Assembly: GCA_030248215.1 (NCBI GenBank)
Contig: JASANG010003482.1
Span: forward strand, 62,001 to 126,000
Origin: Enoplolaimus lenunculus
Taxonomy: Eukaryota > Nematoda > Enoplea > Enoplida > Thoracostomopsidae
Reading direction: 5' to 3'
DNA length: 64,000 bases
Shown here: positions 49,301 to 63,700 of the stretch, piece after piece
How the letters are laid out: each line of letters opens with the position of its first letter
Numbering within the stretch: position 1 is the first letter of the stretch
Notes under the pieces: generated by a model
Told to the model about the DNA's origin: nothing
Databases searched by the model: none
The model's input: the letters and a program-made list of their open reading frames with translations, nothing else
Made by a program: the position numbers and the translations under genes

Positions 49301-52300
49301 AGGTTTTGATATAAGTTTAATTCAACGGATAGTTGCACTACCGACGTAACAGTCCGTAAACCCTCTGGAGAGGCCAAAAAAATATCAGTCCCCTCTTATT
49401 CTGGCCATAACAGTACTTTATCAATATTAATTTCTAATTTTACAAGTTTAAATGCATTTGCTGAATCGTCGACCTCTGGTCTCGGTTTCAAACCAATGAG
49501 AGTCAAAAAACCAAGATCGAAACCTGCCAAATACCCAGACTTGCCGATACCGGGACTCCCATCCCTGTACAGTGCGACGCTGTGCGGCATCATGCGTTGA
49601 ATTGCGGTTCGCATCAAACTGCACCGCAAAACAAAGGTAATTTTAAATACTTTATTCGCATAACACATGCGTTAACGCCCATAAGTATAGCGCCGCACTT
49701 ACTATGGTATGTCATTATGTTACAAGCGGACTTCCTGTTCCGGTATCAAATCAACACCCACTATATTCAACGGTTCCGGCACGGGACCGATATTTTACCA
49801 CTGAACCACTGACAGGTTTTTCTGTTCCAGTTCACAGAACTTATTTAGGATCCAGTAGTATTGTAGCTATGTTGAAATTATAGTGGAGATCAAGATCAAG
49901 CTAATCCTAGCTGTCATTGTAGGTTGTGAATAGAGATTCCCCGGGGCCATAAGGTACGATGGCGCTGTGCGGCATCATGCGTTGAATTGCGGTTCGCATC
50001 AAACTGCACCGCAAAACAAAGGTAATTTTAAATACTTTATTCGCATAACACATGCGTTAACGCCCATAAGTATAGCGCCGCACTTACTATGGTATGTCAT
50101 TATGTTACAAGCGGACTTCCTGTTCCGGTATCAAATCAACACCCACTATATTCAACGGTTCCGGCACGGGACCGATATTTTACCACTGAACCACTGACAG
50201 GTTTTTCTGTTCCAGTTCACAGAACTTATTTAGGATCCAGTAGTATTGTAGCTATGTTGAAATTATAGTGGAGATCAAGATCAAGCTAATCCTAGTTGTC
50301 ATTGTAGGTTGTGAATAGAGATTCCCCGGGGCCATAAGGTACGATGGACGAAACCAGAAGAAAATCTACCTATCTGCTCAAATGCTGAATGAAAAACATT
50401 TTTAAAACGGCTTCACAAACACTTCAAAAATATAGTCAATAAACGCATTAACGGTAACTTCACACCACGGGAGTATCAACAAAATGTCGCGTGGCGCGAT
50501 ATAATAAAAACGGTACCGTGCACCGAGGTACATGCTTACGCAAAAGATATATAAAATTTGAAGTTTAGTGTATTTTGCTGGCCCCGTCCCCGGGTACGGG
50601 TAAAACACTGGCGCCGGGACATCTCTAGTTGTGAATTAACTATTTTAACACGTATTCAGTCATAATCGTCCACTACACCAGCTTAAGCCAGCAGATTCCT
50701 AAAACAACCCCTAATCACTGATTCACCAAAATAAATTACGTATATATAACTAATCTCGTTGACTAGGCGATGTTCACAACATCTATACACATATATACAT
50801 ATAAACACGCTAGAGAATCCAGAGGGCGGAATTCTTTGTGACAAATTGGTAAGGGTCTTATCTTGCCATTTTTGGCCTCTTAGAAAATTGGCACATGCAT
50901 AGCATACAGTAAAAATGACGTTTCATAATTTTTGTCACAACGCCTCCGCCCGATCAAAAAATTCTGAGCCCAGCTCTGTATAAACAGTACACAACACAGA
51001 ATCGTGTTTACCACCCAGCATTTCAACTATAACAGATCATTGGTTGGTATTCGGTTGTGGTTCAATTCAAAACAGCCACAGGCAGTCAAAAACACATTTA
51101 ATATCAGCCAATGACACAATTGGGCTCTGTCACATCAATACACTGGTATTAGTGTGAATCACTCGTGTGGGCACAGGATTTCATTTCGGAAATGTATAAC
51201 ATGGCTCAAAAGTATTTGACGAGCAAGAGTACCGAGCAAGAATTTAGTTCAACTATACGATTCAACACGTTCGCCTACAGCCAGGACGGCTCTGTCTACT
51301 CTCCAGACGTTTCGAGACATCCATCCCACTTGTTTACGCCCCTAGCCATGAGATCTTGAATTTAAAATTAAACGGTCACTTAAACAACGTAATTGTTTTT
51401 AGCGAGTTTTTTTAAAGACAACCGTGACAATTGCAATTCCGCAACTGAAACAAAATCAGCTAAAAGACAGACCAGCCAGTTGAGTGAACACAAGCTGTTT
51501 CTTCCAACAAAAATGCTTTTAGCTAATTGCGCATGTCAATTCACAGGTGAACTGGCTAGTTTACTTACCGGGAAAGCGCACGGTGGGTCCGGCTGGAATT
51601 TGTGATCCTCAACAAATTAAGAAATCTTTTTTCTTTAATTATTTCTGTAAATAGTCAGTAGTAGGCTGGTATAGATGTCGTAGCCTAAGTCGTAATTCAG
51701 CTCAATTACGACTTGGGCTAGCAACAAACTGTTAGGTAGCCAATTGGTGGCGATTATTTTGCCAATCAGAAAAAAAGTATTCGCATCAACAAATCATATC
51801 TGAGTACGGCATTAAGGTAACAACCAATCACAAAGGCGTACACTTTTCGCGTACAAACAACTGCGCCGTATGCTAGCCCAAGTCGTAATTGCGACCTGGA
51901 CTAGCCCAATTCGGAATTGGGCTATATAGCAAAAAGCCAGTTCCGCTTTTTAGTGCCAGTCTACCGTGTCCAAGCCTGATTCAAAACTACCGCGTCAAAC
52001 GAAAGTAGGCATTTACCGATCTATTGGGTGAACGCGGCACAACATATGTAAATGCAGAATTTCACAATCAGAATCCTATTTTCCCTTTCAATTATCAAGT
52101 TTAGCTTAGAGCAAGCGAAGAACAGTGACGTCTTTAAAAACAACAACAATTATCTCTTAACCGCAAACGTTTTTTCAACTCACAGTAAATTATTTGAGTT
52201 CAAACCACGGTGGCAACATGTCAGTCTAGTAAGGAACCGGGACATCAGACCTTTTTACTAAGCAGCTGTATAAGAGGGTTACGGGTGGTTTCCAACTAGC

Positions 52301-54698
52301 GACCTTCTGCGTGTCAGGCAGACGGTGTTACCACTGCGCCAGGCAGCCCGCCTCTCCAACTGCATATTTCGACGACTATATGTGTCGACCGTACAACGCA
52401 ATGGGCATTGCATTTATTGCATATGCACTAGGACAAGCATGTCTCACCTGCTTACAGCAACATAAGTTCGAGAATTAGATTTGACATTCAACAAAAGTTG
52501 AGAGTTCATAATTGAATTCCATTTTGAAAAAGTCAAATCTAACCGCGGTCGCGAACGCTTGTTTGTATTTTTGGAAGACTTTATAAACACACTAAATCGT
52601 CTAACTTTTACAAAATTTAATAAAATATTTGTCAAACATTGAACAAAATTTTTAAAAAATGTCAACTATTACTCTCATACACTTTGACAGATTCTCATTT
52701 CGTTATTTATTTCTAGAACATTTTGACTTCCGCCAAAAAATAACCAATCGCGTTAGCGAGTCTCAAACCGGATCCTACACTACTGTTCTCGGTGGCGGAA
52801 CTTAACTAAAAGACCTTATTACGATATCAGCCATAGTTAGTTGCCCCGAGGCCTGGCCGCAGCTCCGGCCCGGTTACCGTTCCTAAGGCCCCAGCCCTAG
52901 CACCGGGGTACAAAACTTAGTTTGCTAGTGCTTAGCCAAGACCAAATACAAACTGTAATCATCAGTTGACTCAATTATATACAGAAACTTTATAAAACAT
53001 GTACTTGTATTTATTTTTACATTACAGTTTAACATCGTTTCGACTCAGCGTTTGATTTCGTAACAAACACATGTGTCCAGCAGTACACAACCATTTTGGC
53101 AAAACAAAAACATTCACTCAGAAATATTCATTAGTCCCGGTTGGTGCCAGTCGTGCTCCCGGTTCGGAAAAATTTCGGCACCGGCCCAACTCTACCACCA
53201 CTTGCAAATCCAAAATCAAACGCTATACCCCCATATAAAAATAAAACTACACAACATTTTCTATGGTTGCACATTGCCTGAGCCAATTTATACTTATTAA
53301 ACTCCCAGCCTACTTTCTAGCGGGACAACAAAACAAAACTTGAGTGGAGCTTGCTTACAGATTCCCAAGACGCCATTATCTGATTAATGTACTGACAAAC
53401 TTAATGTGCAGTAGTAGCTGTGTAGAAAGTTGCGTACAAACGATTACTTTCTGACGATTGCAAAAACAACTGACTGCAGTATTACCTAATTCGATGCCGA
53501 AATAAGTGGTTTAGCAATCTCGATCGATCTAAATTATAGGTAATAAGTGAAACTTTGCGGGCACGGCATACATATTCAGGGATGTGCCGATACAAAAAAT
53601 TTTTTGACGATACCCATGCCGATTCCAAGTTTAGTACACCATGCTTACTAAACAGACAGGATACTACATTATATTATCATGCGAAAACTTAAACCCTAAC
53701 CATCATAAACGATTATAATTTTATGAGAACAGTTCACTTCAAATAATTTTTGCAAACACAGACGCAAGAATGATAACAGTTTACCTGATCAGACGCAATG
53801 ATAAGCGCCAAGAAGTTAAATTAATAACATTCCAACTGGCTGTCATGTGCAAAAAGTATTGGCAAAGAATTCGTCATTTTTTACTGTGCCAATGCCGATA
53901 CTCACGAAAAGTGCCGATTATTACCGATGCCGATTAACCGAACACGGTAAGGCATGTCGCTGAGCCGGACCGCTTGCAGTCCAGCAGTACGGGGCCGGTC
54001 CAGAAGTTGGGGCCGCAGGTACGAAATAGCAGAATTCAGCCATCGTCATTATACACAGCGAACTCTGTAACTAATGGAATTTTAGTTTTCATCTGCGCAC
54101 CGTGGACTTGTGAAAACGCTGTAGATTTCAGTGACAAGGGCATGGACTGTAGCGGACCGAACCACACGTCCCACAAATCAGACCGTTCAATAATTTCGGA
54201 ACGGTCCGGTCCACATCACTCAATTATACTGACCGACCAATCAGCTTAATTACTCAATCTTAGGCGCTGCGGACAACAACCAATCAGAACCGGTTCTCAT
54301 TTGTTGCCTGTGAATAATATACACCTTATTCATTCCAGCAATTATTAAATCAATCAAACTATAACTGTCAACTTATCAACTGCACTCTTTCATGAACCGT
54401 TCTACATTCAATACAACACTCCCATCCTTCATCTTAGCCAACCCACCTACTGTCAGCATCAGCACCCCCTCACAACAATCTTCAGCCCCGCGCACCCTCG
54501 GCATACTGCTTCTAATCAGTCATTTACTTCCGGTCAGCTGTGCCCTGCTCCGTGCGTGCCCTCTGCGCTACAAATACCTACTATTCGTCGCGTTAAGCTT
54601 CGCCGATTGCATACATGCTATAGGCTGTATTGCATTCAATAATATTAATACCGTTACTGCTGCTCAGCCTATTTCAACAATTAACTACGTTCAACAGT

Positions 54699-54771
<73 letters not shown>

Positions 54772-57700
54772 CACTATTACTTCAGCTGCTGCAACTGTTC
54801 ACAACTCCCCTAGCGGAAATTTACAACAAGACCCAGATAACAATTTTGGAACAGAACCAGGAACAGTGGATACGCGTTCCGTGCTTCTCCCACCGGAAGG
54901 TATAACCCAATACGAGACGTGGGTACCTGTGTTGATCGTTGGCTACTTGTTGCCTGCAACAATGTTGCTATTGATTTCAATAGAACGATTGTACGCGACG
55001 GTAAGCTTATTCAAGGAATGGAGGGATAGAGATATAGTAGTAAGTAGTGTGAGTTAGAGAAACTTGCAGTCGTCGCCGTATCTTCCTAAGGTATATGAAT
55101 ACAAGAGTGGCATTTACAAAATAGTTGCACAATGAGTTCCAACGAGAATATCAGCAGATCCAGTTTTCGAACAAACCGATTGCAAAGCTGACTTAATTTC
55201 ACTGACCTTAAGCAACATTTTACCTTCACTAGACAGGAAAACGCTTTAGTAATAGGCCACAGACGCGGTAAACACGGCTCAAAAATCTGGTAACATTTAC
55301 CCACAACTACACATTTTAATACAAGGCTCAACCGAGTACCATCAATTCTTTAGCTTGAAGTATACCATACTAACTTACCTATCTTGCAAAAACACAAATA
55401 ACTACGTAAAAACACAAAGTATCTCAGCATGCAGCGGCGGATCCAAAAGTTTCTTACCATTTTATCACAAAAAAGTTTCTGACGGCGGTGTACTCCTATT
55501 AAAACCTGATTTGCTAGTGTAAGCATGTGACAAAAATTGCACAGCTAAGAATTAAAATAAGCAAATTTACATTCAATCTCCTTTATCGTCGCCAACTTAA
55601 TGATTTTTTACCCAATTTCAGATTTCACCATACCACTTCTCAGTCTACTGGTCATCGTCAAAGAAATTCGCTGCCATTTGTGTCACATACTCAAGCTGCA
55701 TCCTATGTGTCATATGCGGCTACAGCGTTCAACCCTCGACTGAGCTATTATCCGAATGCTTGACAATAAACATAAACAAAAACAACGTCAATAACAACAA
55801 CAAGAACAACAACAACAATCACAACTACTTCAACATCATCAACAACAGCAACAATAACATTAACTTTAACAACATCATCAACAACAACTACACCAACAAC
55901 AACAAAACAAACACAACCATCACTATCGCTACAAAGGCATCTGGATCTGTCTGGTACACATCTGCCCATAACCTTACGATCCGCGAACTACTATACGCAT
56001 CAACTGCCGACGCCGTCAAGCTCCAACTCAACGCATGGCACCACTACATTTGGGCGTGGGCCTTGTGGACATGTCTTGCTCATTTCAGCGCTGCCGGAAT
56101 CTGTTCGACGGCAATCGTTCTAGGTATTTCTTTTGTTTTATTTCATAATAAGCTGATAAAATAGAATCGGCTAACAGTGAGGATATACTTGTCGTGAGGC
56201 GCCGTCCAGTTCATACGCAATTCGGAACTTCACTGGTTTCTGTTTCGGTTTCGCTTTTTCTAAATTTGAAAAAGCGAAAAACAATTACTCTTATGCTGAC
56301 TAGAGATGTGAGTCTCAATATCAGTCTCTAGCGTCTCGAATCGAAAATTCCTGAGACTAGATGCTAGCCAGCAGTGCCAACGTGGCCTATTGTTTCATCA
56401 ATATTTATGACTGTTTTACAAAAATTGTGGTTGCATAAGTTACTACTGCAAAATTGTCAAAATTTTTCTTTTTAAAAGCGAACTGTGATACACTCAATTC
56501 TATTTTGTAATAAAGATTCTTAAGTATTGAACTGAACGATGTGCTAAATTTAGTCTGTGGGCCAACAGAATTTTACTGAATTTAAGTGTCAAAAATTTTT
56601 TCTACCTATCCGGCCGTTCATACGTATGAAATTTCAAATATTATAAAGTTTATAGTGTAAAAGTCAGCCAGTATCACTAATATGATTTCTGCGACGGTGC
56701 AATTTTTATTGTGCGACATAAGAATCAGAACGGGGACTTGTTTTGAATCGAAATTGCGGTTGGTCCCTGATATATTTTGTGCCAAATAAATGAATATACC
56801 GAATTTACGTTATTTTCTTTCTCAATCTCATATTATTAAGGTTTTTTCACCGAAATAGGATATTGAAAATTCGTGATTTATAATTTTTCTGAAAATAATT
56901 CCGTGTTGCTGCCAAAAATTTCTGAGACTTTCAAAAATGTCTCAATTCTCAGTCTCAACGAATTTGACACTGACTCAGTCTCAGTCTTACTTCTTCACTG
57001 AGACTCTCATCACTGATGGTGACGGACAGCGCCGATGATATTACAATTATCAAGTATAGGACCATTCTTTAGGCATAACGTTACAGTTTCGCCTTTTGCT
57101 TTGTCAGACTTGGGTTTAGCATTAGCCTTACACGTAAGCGTAGACACAATACAAAAATGATACGGGAGTCGAGTATATCTTCTCCTAGGCACACGACGCA
57201 AAAGAATGCTTACTTACGCCTCATGCCGAGTTGAACAAAGCTTGCGACTAACCCGGCTCGCAACTGTGGTCTCAATCATTGATGTTGGATTCATTGGACC
57301 GCTGGTTTATGCGACGCTCGCAAATACAACCCCAGCGGTTACCATATGCTCGGGTAAGACCCCCAGCCGCTATTTGGCGGCCCCTGGTGTGTATCATTCC
57401 ATATTTTCACCGTTCACCCTTCCGCACCACGCCATAATCTTATCGTGTATCCGGCCCCTCGTTGATATTCTCCTATATTTCGGACTCTCTTGTGATGCTA
57501 TGGCTGCTGGCGGGGGAAACAGCAGCTCAACGCTTCGTTCGATTCGAAAACAGGCCGGCGCTGGAAATGGCCGAGGCCGACACGATTCACTAGCGGGTGC
57601 CATATGGTCTCGCCTGAGCAAATCGTGGTCGTTAGACACTAGCGATAGCAGTGGCGGAGGCTGTCACGGTACAACATCAAACTGCGGAGTACTTGAACCA

Positions 57701-60700
57701 CCACCGCCACTGCCATCCGCCATTGACGCCCGCGGAATTACCGCTACTACTGCCAGCCTTCACAGCGGCGGCGGCAACTTAACTTCAATGCCGTTACTCG
57801 GCGGCAGTCGACGGACTGCTGGACCGCCGCCACGACATCGAACCGCTGCCATAAGCCGCTTCGGTCCGCTGTCAGGCAGTGGCGACGGCCGCAACCGCCG
57901 TTCGTCGTTCTCATTTATATCATACCGGCGTGATTCTGCCGAACCCGATTTACATCAGTTGCATTTACCGTCATGCAACGATTATGACTATCATACCGAC
58001 GACCCAGACAACAGCCACAACGGTGCTGCGGGAAGAGGGGAAGAAGAAGATGATGAACAGCAGGTGTCTCGATGGATGGCGCCCTCGTTACCATACAAAG
58101 GAGACTCTCCAAATCTATCGACCTTGGATGGGAAGGATGGCTGGAATCATCGACAGTTTAAAGTTGCCGAACAATATCAACCACAACAATTAGAACAACG
58201 TAAATTCCGACGGTCATCAGATGCTTCCACAGGGCTTCCATACAGCGACAGCGACGAGCGACTAATTGTTGAAATAACGCACCAAACCCAAGCGTTACGC
58301 AACGTCGAAGCCCGTAGCGAAGCCCTCGCAACTGCCCGACTCCAACAACGGGCCGCGAAAGCCAACCCCGACATCACAACAACTGCAGACATATTGCCAC
58401 CACCGCCATCTTTAATTCTCGGCGGCAACAAGCCAATCAACAACATAGCTACCACCACTGCTCCTGAAATAGATTATTCAACGCTGGCTACAGACACAAC
58501 ACAGCAAGCATTGCCCGATCAAATTTCTCCCGACTCAACTTTAGTCGCAGCAATATCCAACGAGCATCGTTCGTTATTTCATAGCTCTTATTATACCGGA
58601 AACAAGTACACCAACAAAACCAACACCCGTAACATACAACAACACTCTCGTACACATAGCACAGTATCAAATCCTTCTACCAATCACGTAGATGCAAGCC
58701 AAAGTACGCTCACAAATTCTACTCAAGCAATCTGCAATGAGTTTAATCACCAAATTCAAATCAATCACTACAACACGACTTCAAATACGGGTCACATAAA
58801 CGTACAGGGTTCGCTAATGGCACCAGCGCACAATTATTTGCTAAACTCAATGCCATCAAAATCTGAAAGCGACGATTTCTTAGCGCTGTCAACTGCATAT
58901 CAACACGACAAAAACGAAGGGGTGGATCAAACTTATCGCTATTCAAACGCACAGCCTGAAATCAACTGTTGTAGCAGCGCTGAAAATTTAGCATAATTTC
59001 CTCTTTGTTTTAATTTAATAAAATACTCGGTGTTTGTGTGTTCGTCTATATATAAATAATATCTAAGTATGTATATATAAGTGTTCAAATGGAATTCCTG
59101 TTCCGGCCGAAATTCCTGCAAGAATTCTATTTCTGTTTCCGTTTCGGTCTTAAACGACGCAGAGACTAAAATTTTCTACGGTTTTTGCAGCAAATCATAA
59201 AGAAGAAGGTTAAAAAATAAAAAAGCTACGTTTCAAAAAAACTTTGCTGAAACTTAACTTCTTTTCCCAACTTGCGTTTCGTATGCACATTCGTCATATA
59301 TTGCAGCACTCGACACATTGTTTGTAGAACTTGAAAACAAAACAGTCGACGAACAACATATTTTATTTTACATTATAGACAATTAGGTGTAATTCGGTGC
59401 TGCAGTATATTTCGAATTCCTGTTCCGGTTCCTGTTTCTACGAAAAAATTCCTGTTCTTGCTTCCTGTGAATGTCCTGTTTTCCCAGTCGCGCGGGCACT
59501 CTGACAACAAAACTTCTTAAAAATTATTTGAATTTTTAAGAAACAAGCATGATACGGACGCTTCGACTAAATTGTTTACAATCATGACTAATTCACATCA
59601 TTTGCTTCGGAAACGTTTCTAATGCACCAATTTTTCACAACTGAGAATAAATAATTTGCGATAGTAGATTAATGCATTAATATAAAGTCTGGGATTTTTT
59701 CCTAAATATAATAAAGCTAATTTTTAACAGTAAGGACATTAAACGGAACCAGACCAGACATAAGTGGACACGGAACCAGATCACACATAAGTGGACATTT
59801 TTCTTGTATTTCCTCCTCGATTATTTATTTCTGCAATGACAATGTGTTGGCTTCAAAACGTTTCTGACTGGTTCACTGATGATAATCCATGCGTTATGAG
59901 TTATTTGAGCAATGAACTTTAGAACCTTGTGTACTATATTATTGTCGGAAGATACGCTTCTCAATAATTGTATATATATTATTTGTATAATATATATGTA
60001 ATATATATTACGTTCTGCCCAAACTATGAAATAACAGTACAGAAATATCTCTAAAATATACAAAAATATACAAGAAACCATGCTGATTGTGTCAAAAAGC
60101 CTTGCAAATTTCTCCGTACAGGATACCAATGCCGATAGTTGACTTATACACGATGCCTCAGAATTTAGAAATAAATGTTGGCCGTGACTAATGCAAATAT
60201 TACTCTTGTTCTCAAAAACTAGACTTGCTATAAGTTAGAAACGTCTTCGTGCTTGACAAGTTCAAATAAAAACATCTCGCAGAAACAAAAAGGCGATGAA
60301 CGAGCGGACCAATGTTTCAAATAATTTTAAGTTGTCACTTTCGCGTTGAGACGCAAACTCATTCAGCATTTCAGCACATTTCGTAGAATAATTACGTATT
60401 CTTACATCCATAAAGCAACTCCTTCACAACCGAAAGTGTATAATACCCACCGGTTCTATATTACTATGCGCCGTTCAGAATAAGAAATATTGCTTGGACG
60501 GCGGGTCTATAAACTTCTAGTGCATATTCATTCCGATTATTCCAATTTAATTCAGTTAGCAAGTTTTCACCGCGAAAAGTAGTCGTGCAAGTTGCATTTG
60601 CGAGTTCTTTTAGTCAAAAAATTGCACGCGCAAGCTGCAACTATGAGTTCTCCCTGTAAAAAACATGCACGTATTAACGGAGCTTAACTCTAATAAAAAC

Positions 60701-63700
60701 AGGTCTGTCTACATGTACGCATCAACAAGGTGCAACCGGAAATCCGATTCCGATTAGAATTCCGATTCAAAACGAGTTCTGATTCCGATTGCACAGTCAA
60801 TAGGAATTTTGAAACTCTAGTTTTAATCTTACTTGTTGTGATACGTTGCACAAATTTCTGTATTATTTATCTATTAAGTTTCTTTCGATAAGTTAACTTA
60901 TCACTAATAGATTTTATAGCTTAGCTTTACAAAACCAAAAATCATCGCCAATTTGTTCATGCGACTTTTTGAAAATTTTTGCAGCTAACAGACACCCTAA
61001 ATCAACATTATATTTGTCAAGACAAATTATCCGTATAGTCACAAAATTTCTAATTCCGCTTCCGAAATAATCCAGTTCTGCTTTGCACCCTGGCATGCAC
61101 AACTATTACCAATCTCAGCTTACAGCAAATCGGGCTCCGACTGATTTCAGCATCCAGTTTGGTGGCTTAGGCAACAATACTGGCTTCTCAACTTCCGCGG
61201 CAACAACGCCTTTTTGCATTCCTGGCAGCGACCGTACGTTAAAATCCATTCCTGGGAATGATTCGGCAAGCTGAAAAAAGGACGGAACGCAATTGATCGC
61301 ACACTGAACACATTTTTTATCTGATTCATTTGCTTTTCACGGTATTGTCAAACTTCCAATTTACATTAATTTTCATCTTTAGTCTGCCACTTCTCAAGTT
61401 CAAATATAAATTCGTTGCACCAGTTGTTACAAGTGTTACCTTTATGGCTAAATTGGCCTTCAACGGATTTTTAGTGGGCATATGATTCTTTTCTGTTTCA
61501 ATTAAACTTTGATGACACGGTTGAACCATTTGTCCCAACCGGGGCGTTTTGTTACAGCAGTTACCTTTATGGTAGGGTGCAACCGGAATTATAAATACCG
61601 GAACCGAAACGTTAAAAAATACCGGAGCCGAAAAACTAAAAACATTTGTTACCAATATATTCATTTTTAAATCTATTTTATCCCTTTAAATGGGAAACTA
61701 GTTTAGTTATTAGCGATACTAAGTAAATTTTTTACCTAATTTTTGTATTTTGTATATACTCACTATCACTAGAAGTTAAATTCTCCTTCAATGTATTTTT
61801 AATGGGACATATGATTATTTTCTATTTGAATTAAATCTTTATGACACAGCTGAAGCATTTGTCACAACCGGGGCGTTATATACTTATGATAAGACATTTA
61901 GTTTTAAATCTGCGCACTCAACATCATTTAAAACTAAAATTGTATGTATAAACACACGATTTAGAATGTCAAAATCCTAAAACAATGGCAATAGCTGGGA
62001 AACTTATGATAAATTATGGAGTATGACACAAATTCAAAACTTTAACAATACACACTCAGACAATGTTTTACAAAAATAAGTTAGGATAATATGCCAATTT
62101 TTCTTAAATTTCAGAATGACTCCGAAAGAGAAAAGTTTTCAATACCGAAAATACCCGAAAATTCCGGTGAAATAATACCGAATTATTACCGGACCCAAAA
62201 AAAAATCCCATCACCCTCCCAATTACGACCCTGCTTGATAGGAATCGTAAATTAACGTTTGGAAGAATGTGTTTTATATTTTAAATCCATATAAGGTCTT
62301 TGTTTTTAAAATTTCATTGCTTTGTCATCTAAGTTAAATAACCACGGATTTCCCTACCGAGACCGGAATTCCAGTTACACCCTGCTTGATAGGAATCGTA
62401 AATTAACGTTTGGAAGAATGTGTTTTATATTTTAAATCCATATCAGGTCTTTGTTTTTAAAATTTCATTGCTTTGTCATCTAAATTAAATAACCAAATAT
62501 TGCTCTGTACAACTGATTTTTTCATAAAAAATTTAGTTTTGGCTTTTACCAGCCCCTGGGACCGATGCTGCCACGAATTCATCTCTTCAACTATATCGTA
62601 CAGTCACGGACAGAATTAAGTGCGCAGAAACCGCGATTGCGTCCACGGCGGTTGCGGTTTTGTAGCCGCGGCTGAGTGTTTCAGCGATCGCGTCGCAAAC
62701 GCGGTTTGAGACGCGATCATATACGCGATTTTAATTGCGACCACAGTCGCGGTTTGAAAGCCGGTCGCAATCGCGGTTTGAACCCCGGTCGCAGTCGCGG
62801 TTTGAGACGCGATCGTAGACGCGATTTTAACTGCGTTCGCAGTCGCGGTTTTTGCGTCCACGTAAATTGTGGTTGCGAGCGATCGCGATTGCGTCTGCGA
62901 GCGATCGCGATCCGAACCGCGTTTGGGTCGCGACCGCGGTTGCACTTAATTCTGTCCGTGAGTGTAGCTCCAGTTTATTTTTACGATACTAATCGCAGCT
63001 GAATTTCTTCCGCCGCCAATTTTTGTTTGCTATCCATACATCAGTCTGAAAATTATCGCAGATATTTACAAAACACATCATCAAAATTCACTTACTTTTG
63101 GGCTGTTCTGCGGAGTCAATATCGATTCAACGCTGGGTCCGGTGAGTGTATGAACCGTCAGAAAACCTTCAAGCGACGCGACACCAATGAGACTTGGATT
63201 TCGAGGACACCACGATACTTCAAACGGCCAATGCCGTGACGAATATGGCAGTTCTCCTTGAAGCTTAAAAATGCAGACTAAACTTATTATATAAGTTTTC
63301 TGCAAACTGAAATAGATTGTTGTATTGCAACACAAGCAATTAAGCTAGAAAATCCACAGTTTAATAAAATTACCTCTCCAGTCTTCGGATTCCAAATGTA
63401 AATTTTGCAGTCTTTTCCACAGGACACAAGCAATTCCGTGTCTTTAGGGCACCAACTAACAGAGAGTACACCTCTAAAATGCCAAATATTATATCAATGT
63501 AGTTTTATTGAGCGCAAAAAATCATAGGTTGATCTACTAAAATAATTTTTGTCGTTCTTGGGAACAACTCACTCAGGTAACAACGGGATATTTCCTAACA
63601 CTTCGAAATTTGAATACAGTTCAGTTGACGAAAATTATAATATATACCAGGCCCATAAATTTTCTACTGGCAACGGGCACACCCAAAACTCGCAGTTACA

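Larger units (their letters stand above)
39799..61123 (-). other. 21.3-kb SEC31 intron hosting a nested receptor gene and many repeats
   Basis: The donor is GTAAGC next to exon 61124-61270 and the acceptor is TTTTAG next to exon 39666-39798. The protein reads straight through the junction (SVGARFA then FGGKLVSF), as in human SEC31A, so no exon is missing. Other SEC31 introns here are mostly 0.2-2.2 kb. The intron contains the plus-strand receptor gene (54392-58996) and dense MITE copies. The 42.0-45.9 kb and 50.4-54.3 kb parts show only AT-rich sequence and short reading frames without recognisable features. Confidence 0.92.

Noticed and set aside
49582-50197. Two identical 76-codon reading frames as a duplicated gene
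   Set aside because: Identity comes from the 385-bp duplication; the frame has no recognisable features and no coding signal.
51165-51359. 64-codon plus-strand frame with a protein-like composition
   Set aside because: I found no matching upstream or downstream exon and no family resemblance.
54630-54905. Leu-rich frame over the (ACT)n tract
   Set aside because: It is the alternative reading of the triplet repeat. The Thr frame is the one continuous with transmembrane segments and the exon-2 phase.
62616-63002. Arg-rich and Ala/Thr-rich reading frames on both strands
   Set aside because: They follow from the GC-palindrome composition of the MITE and have no other support.
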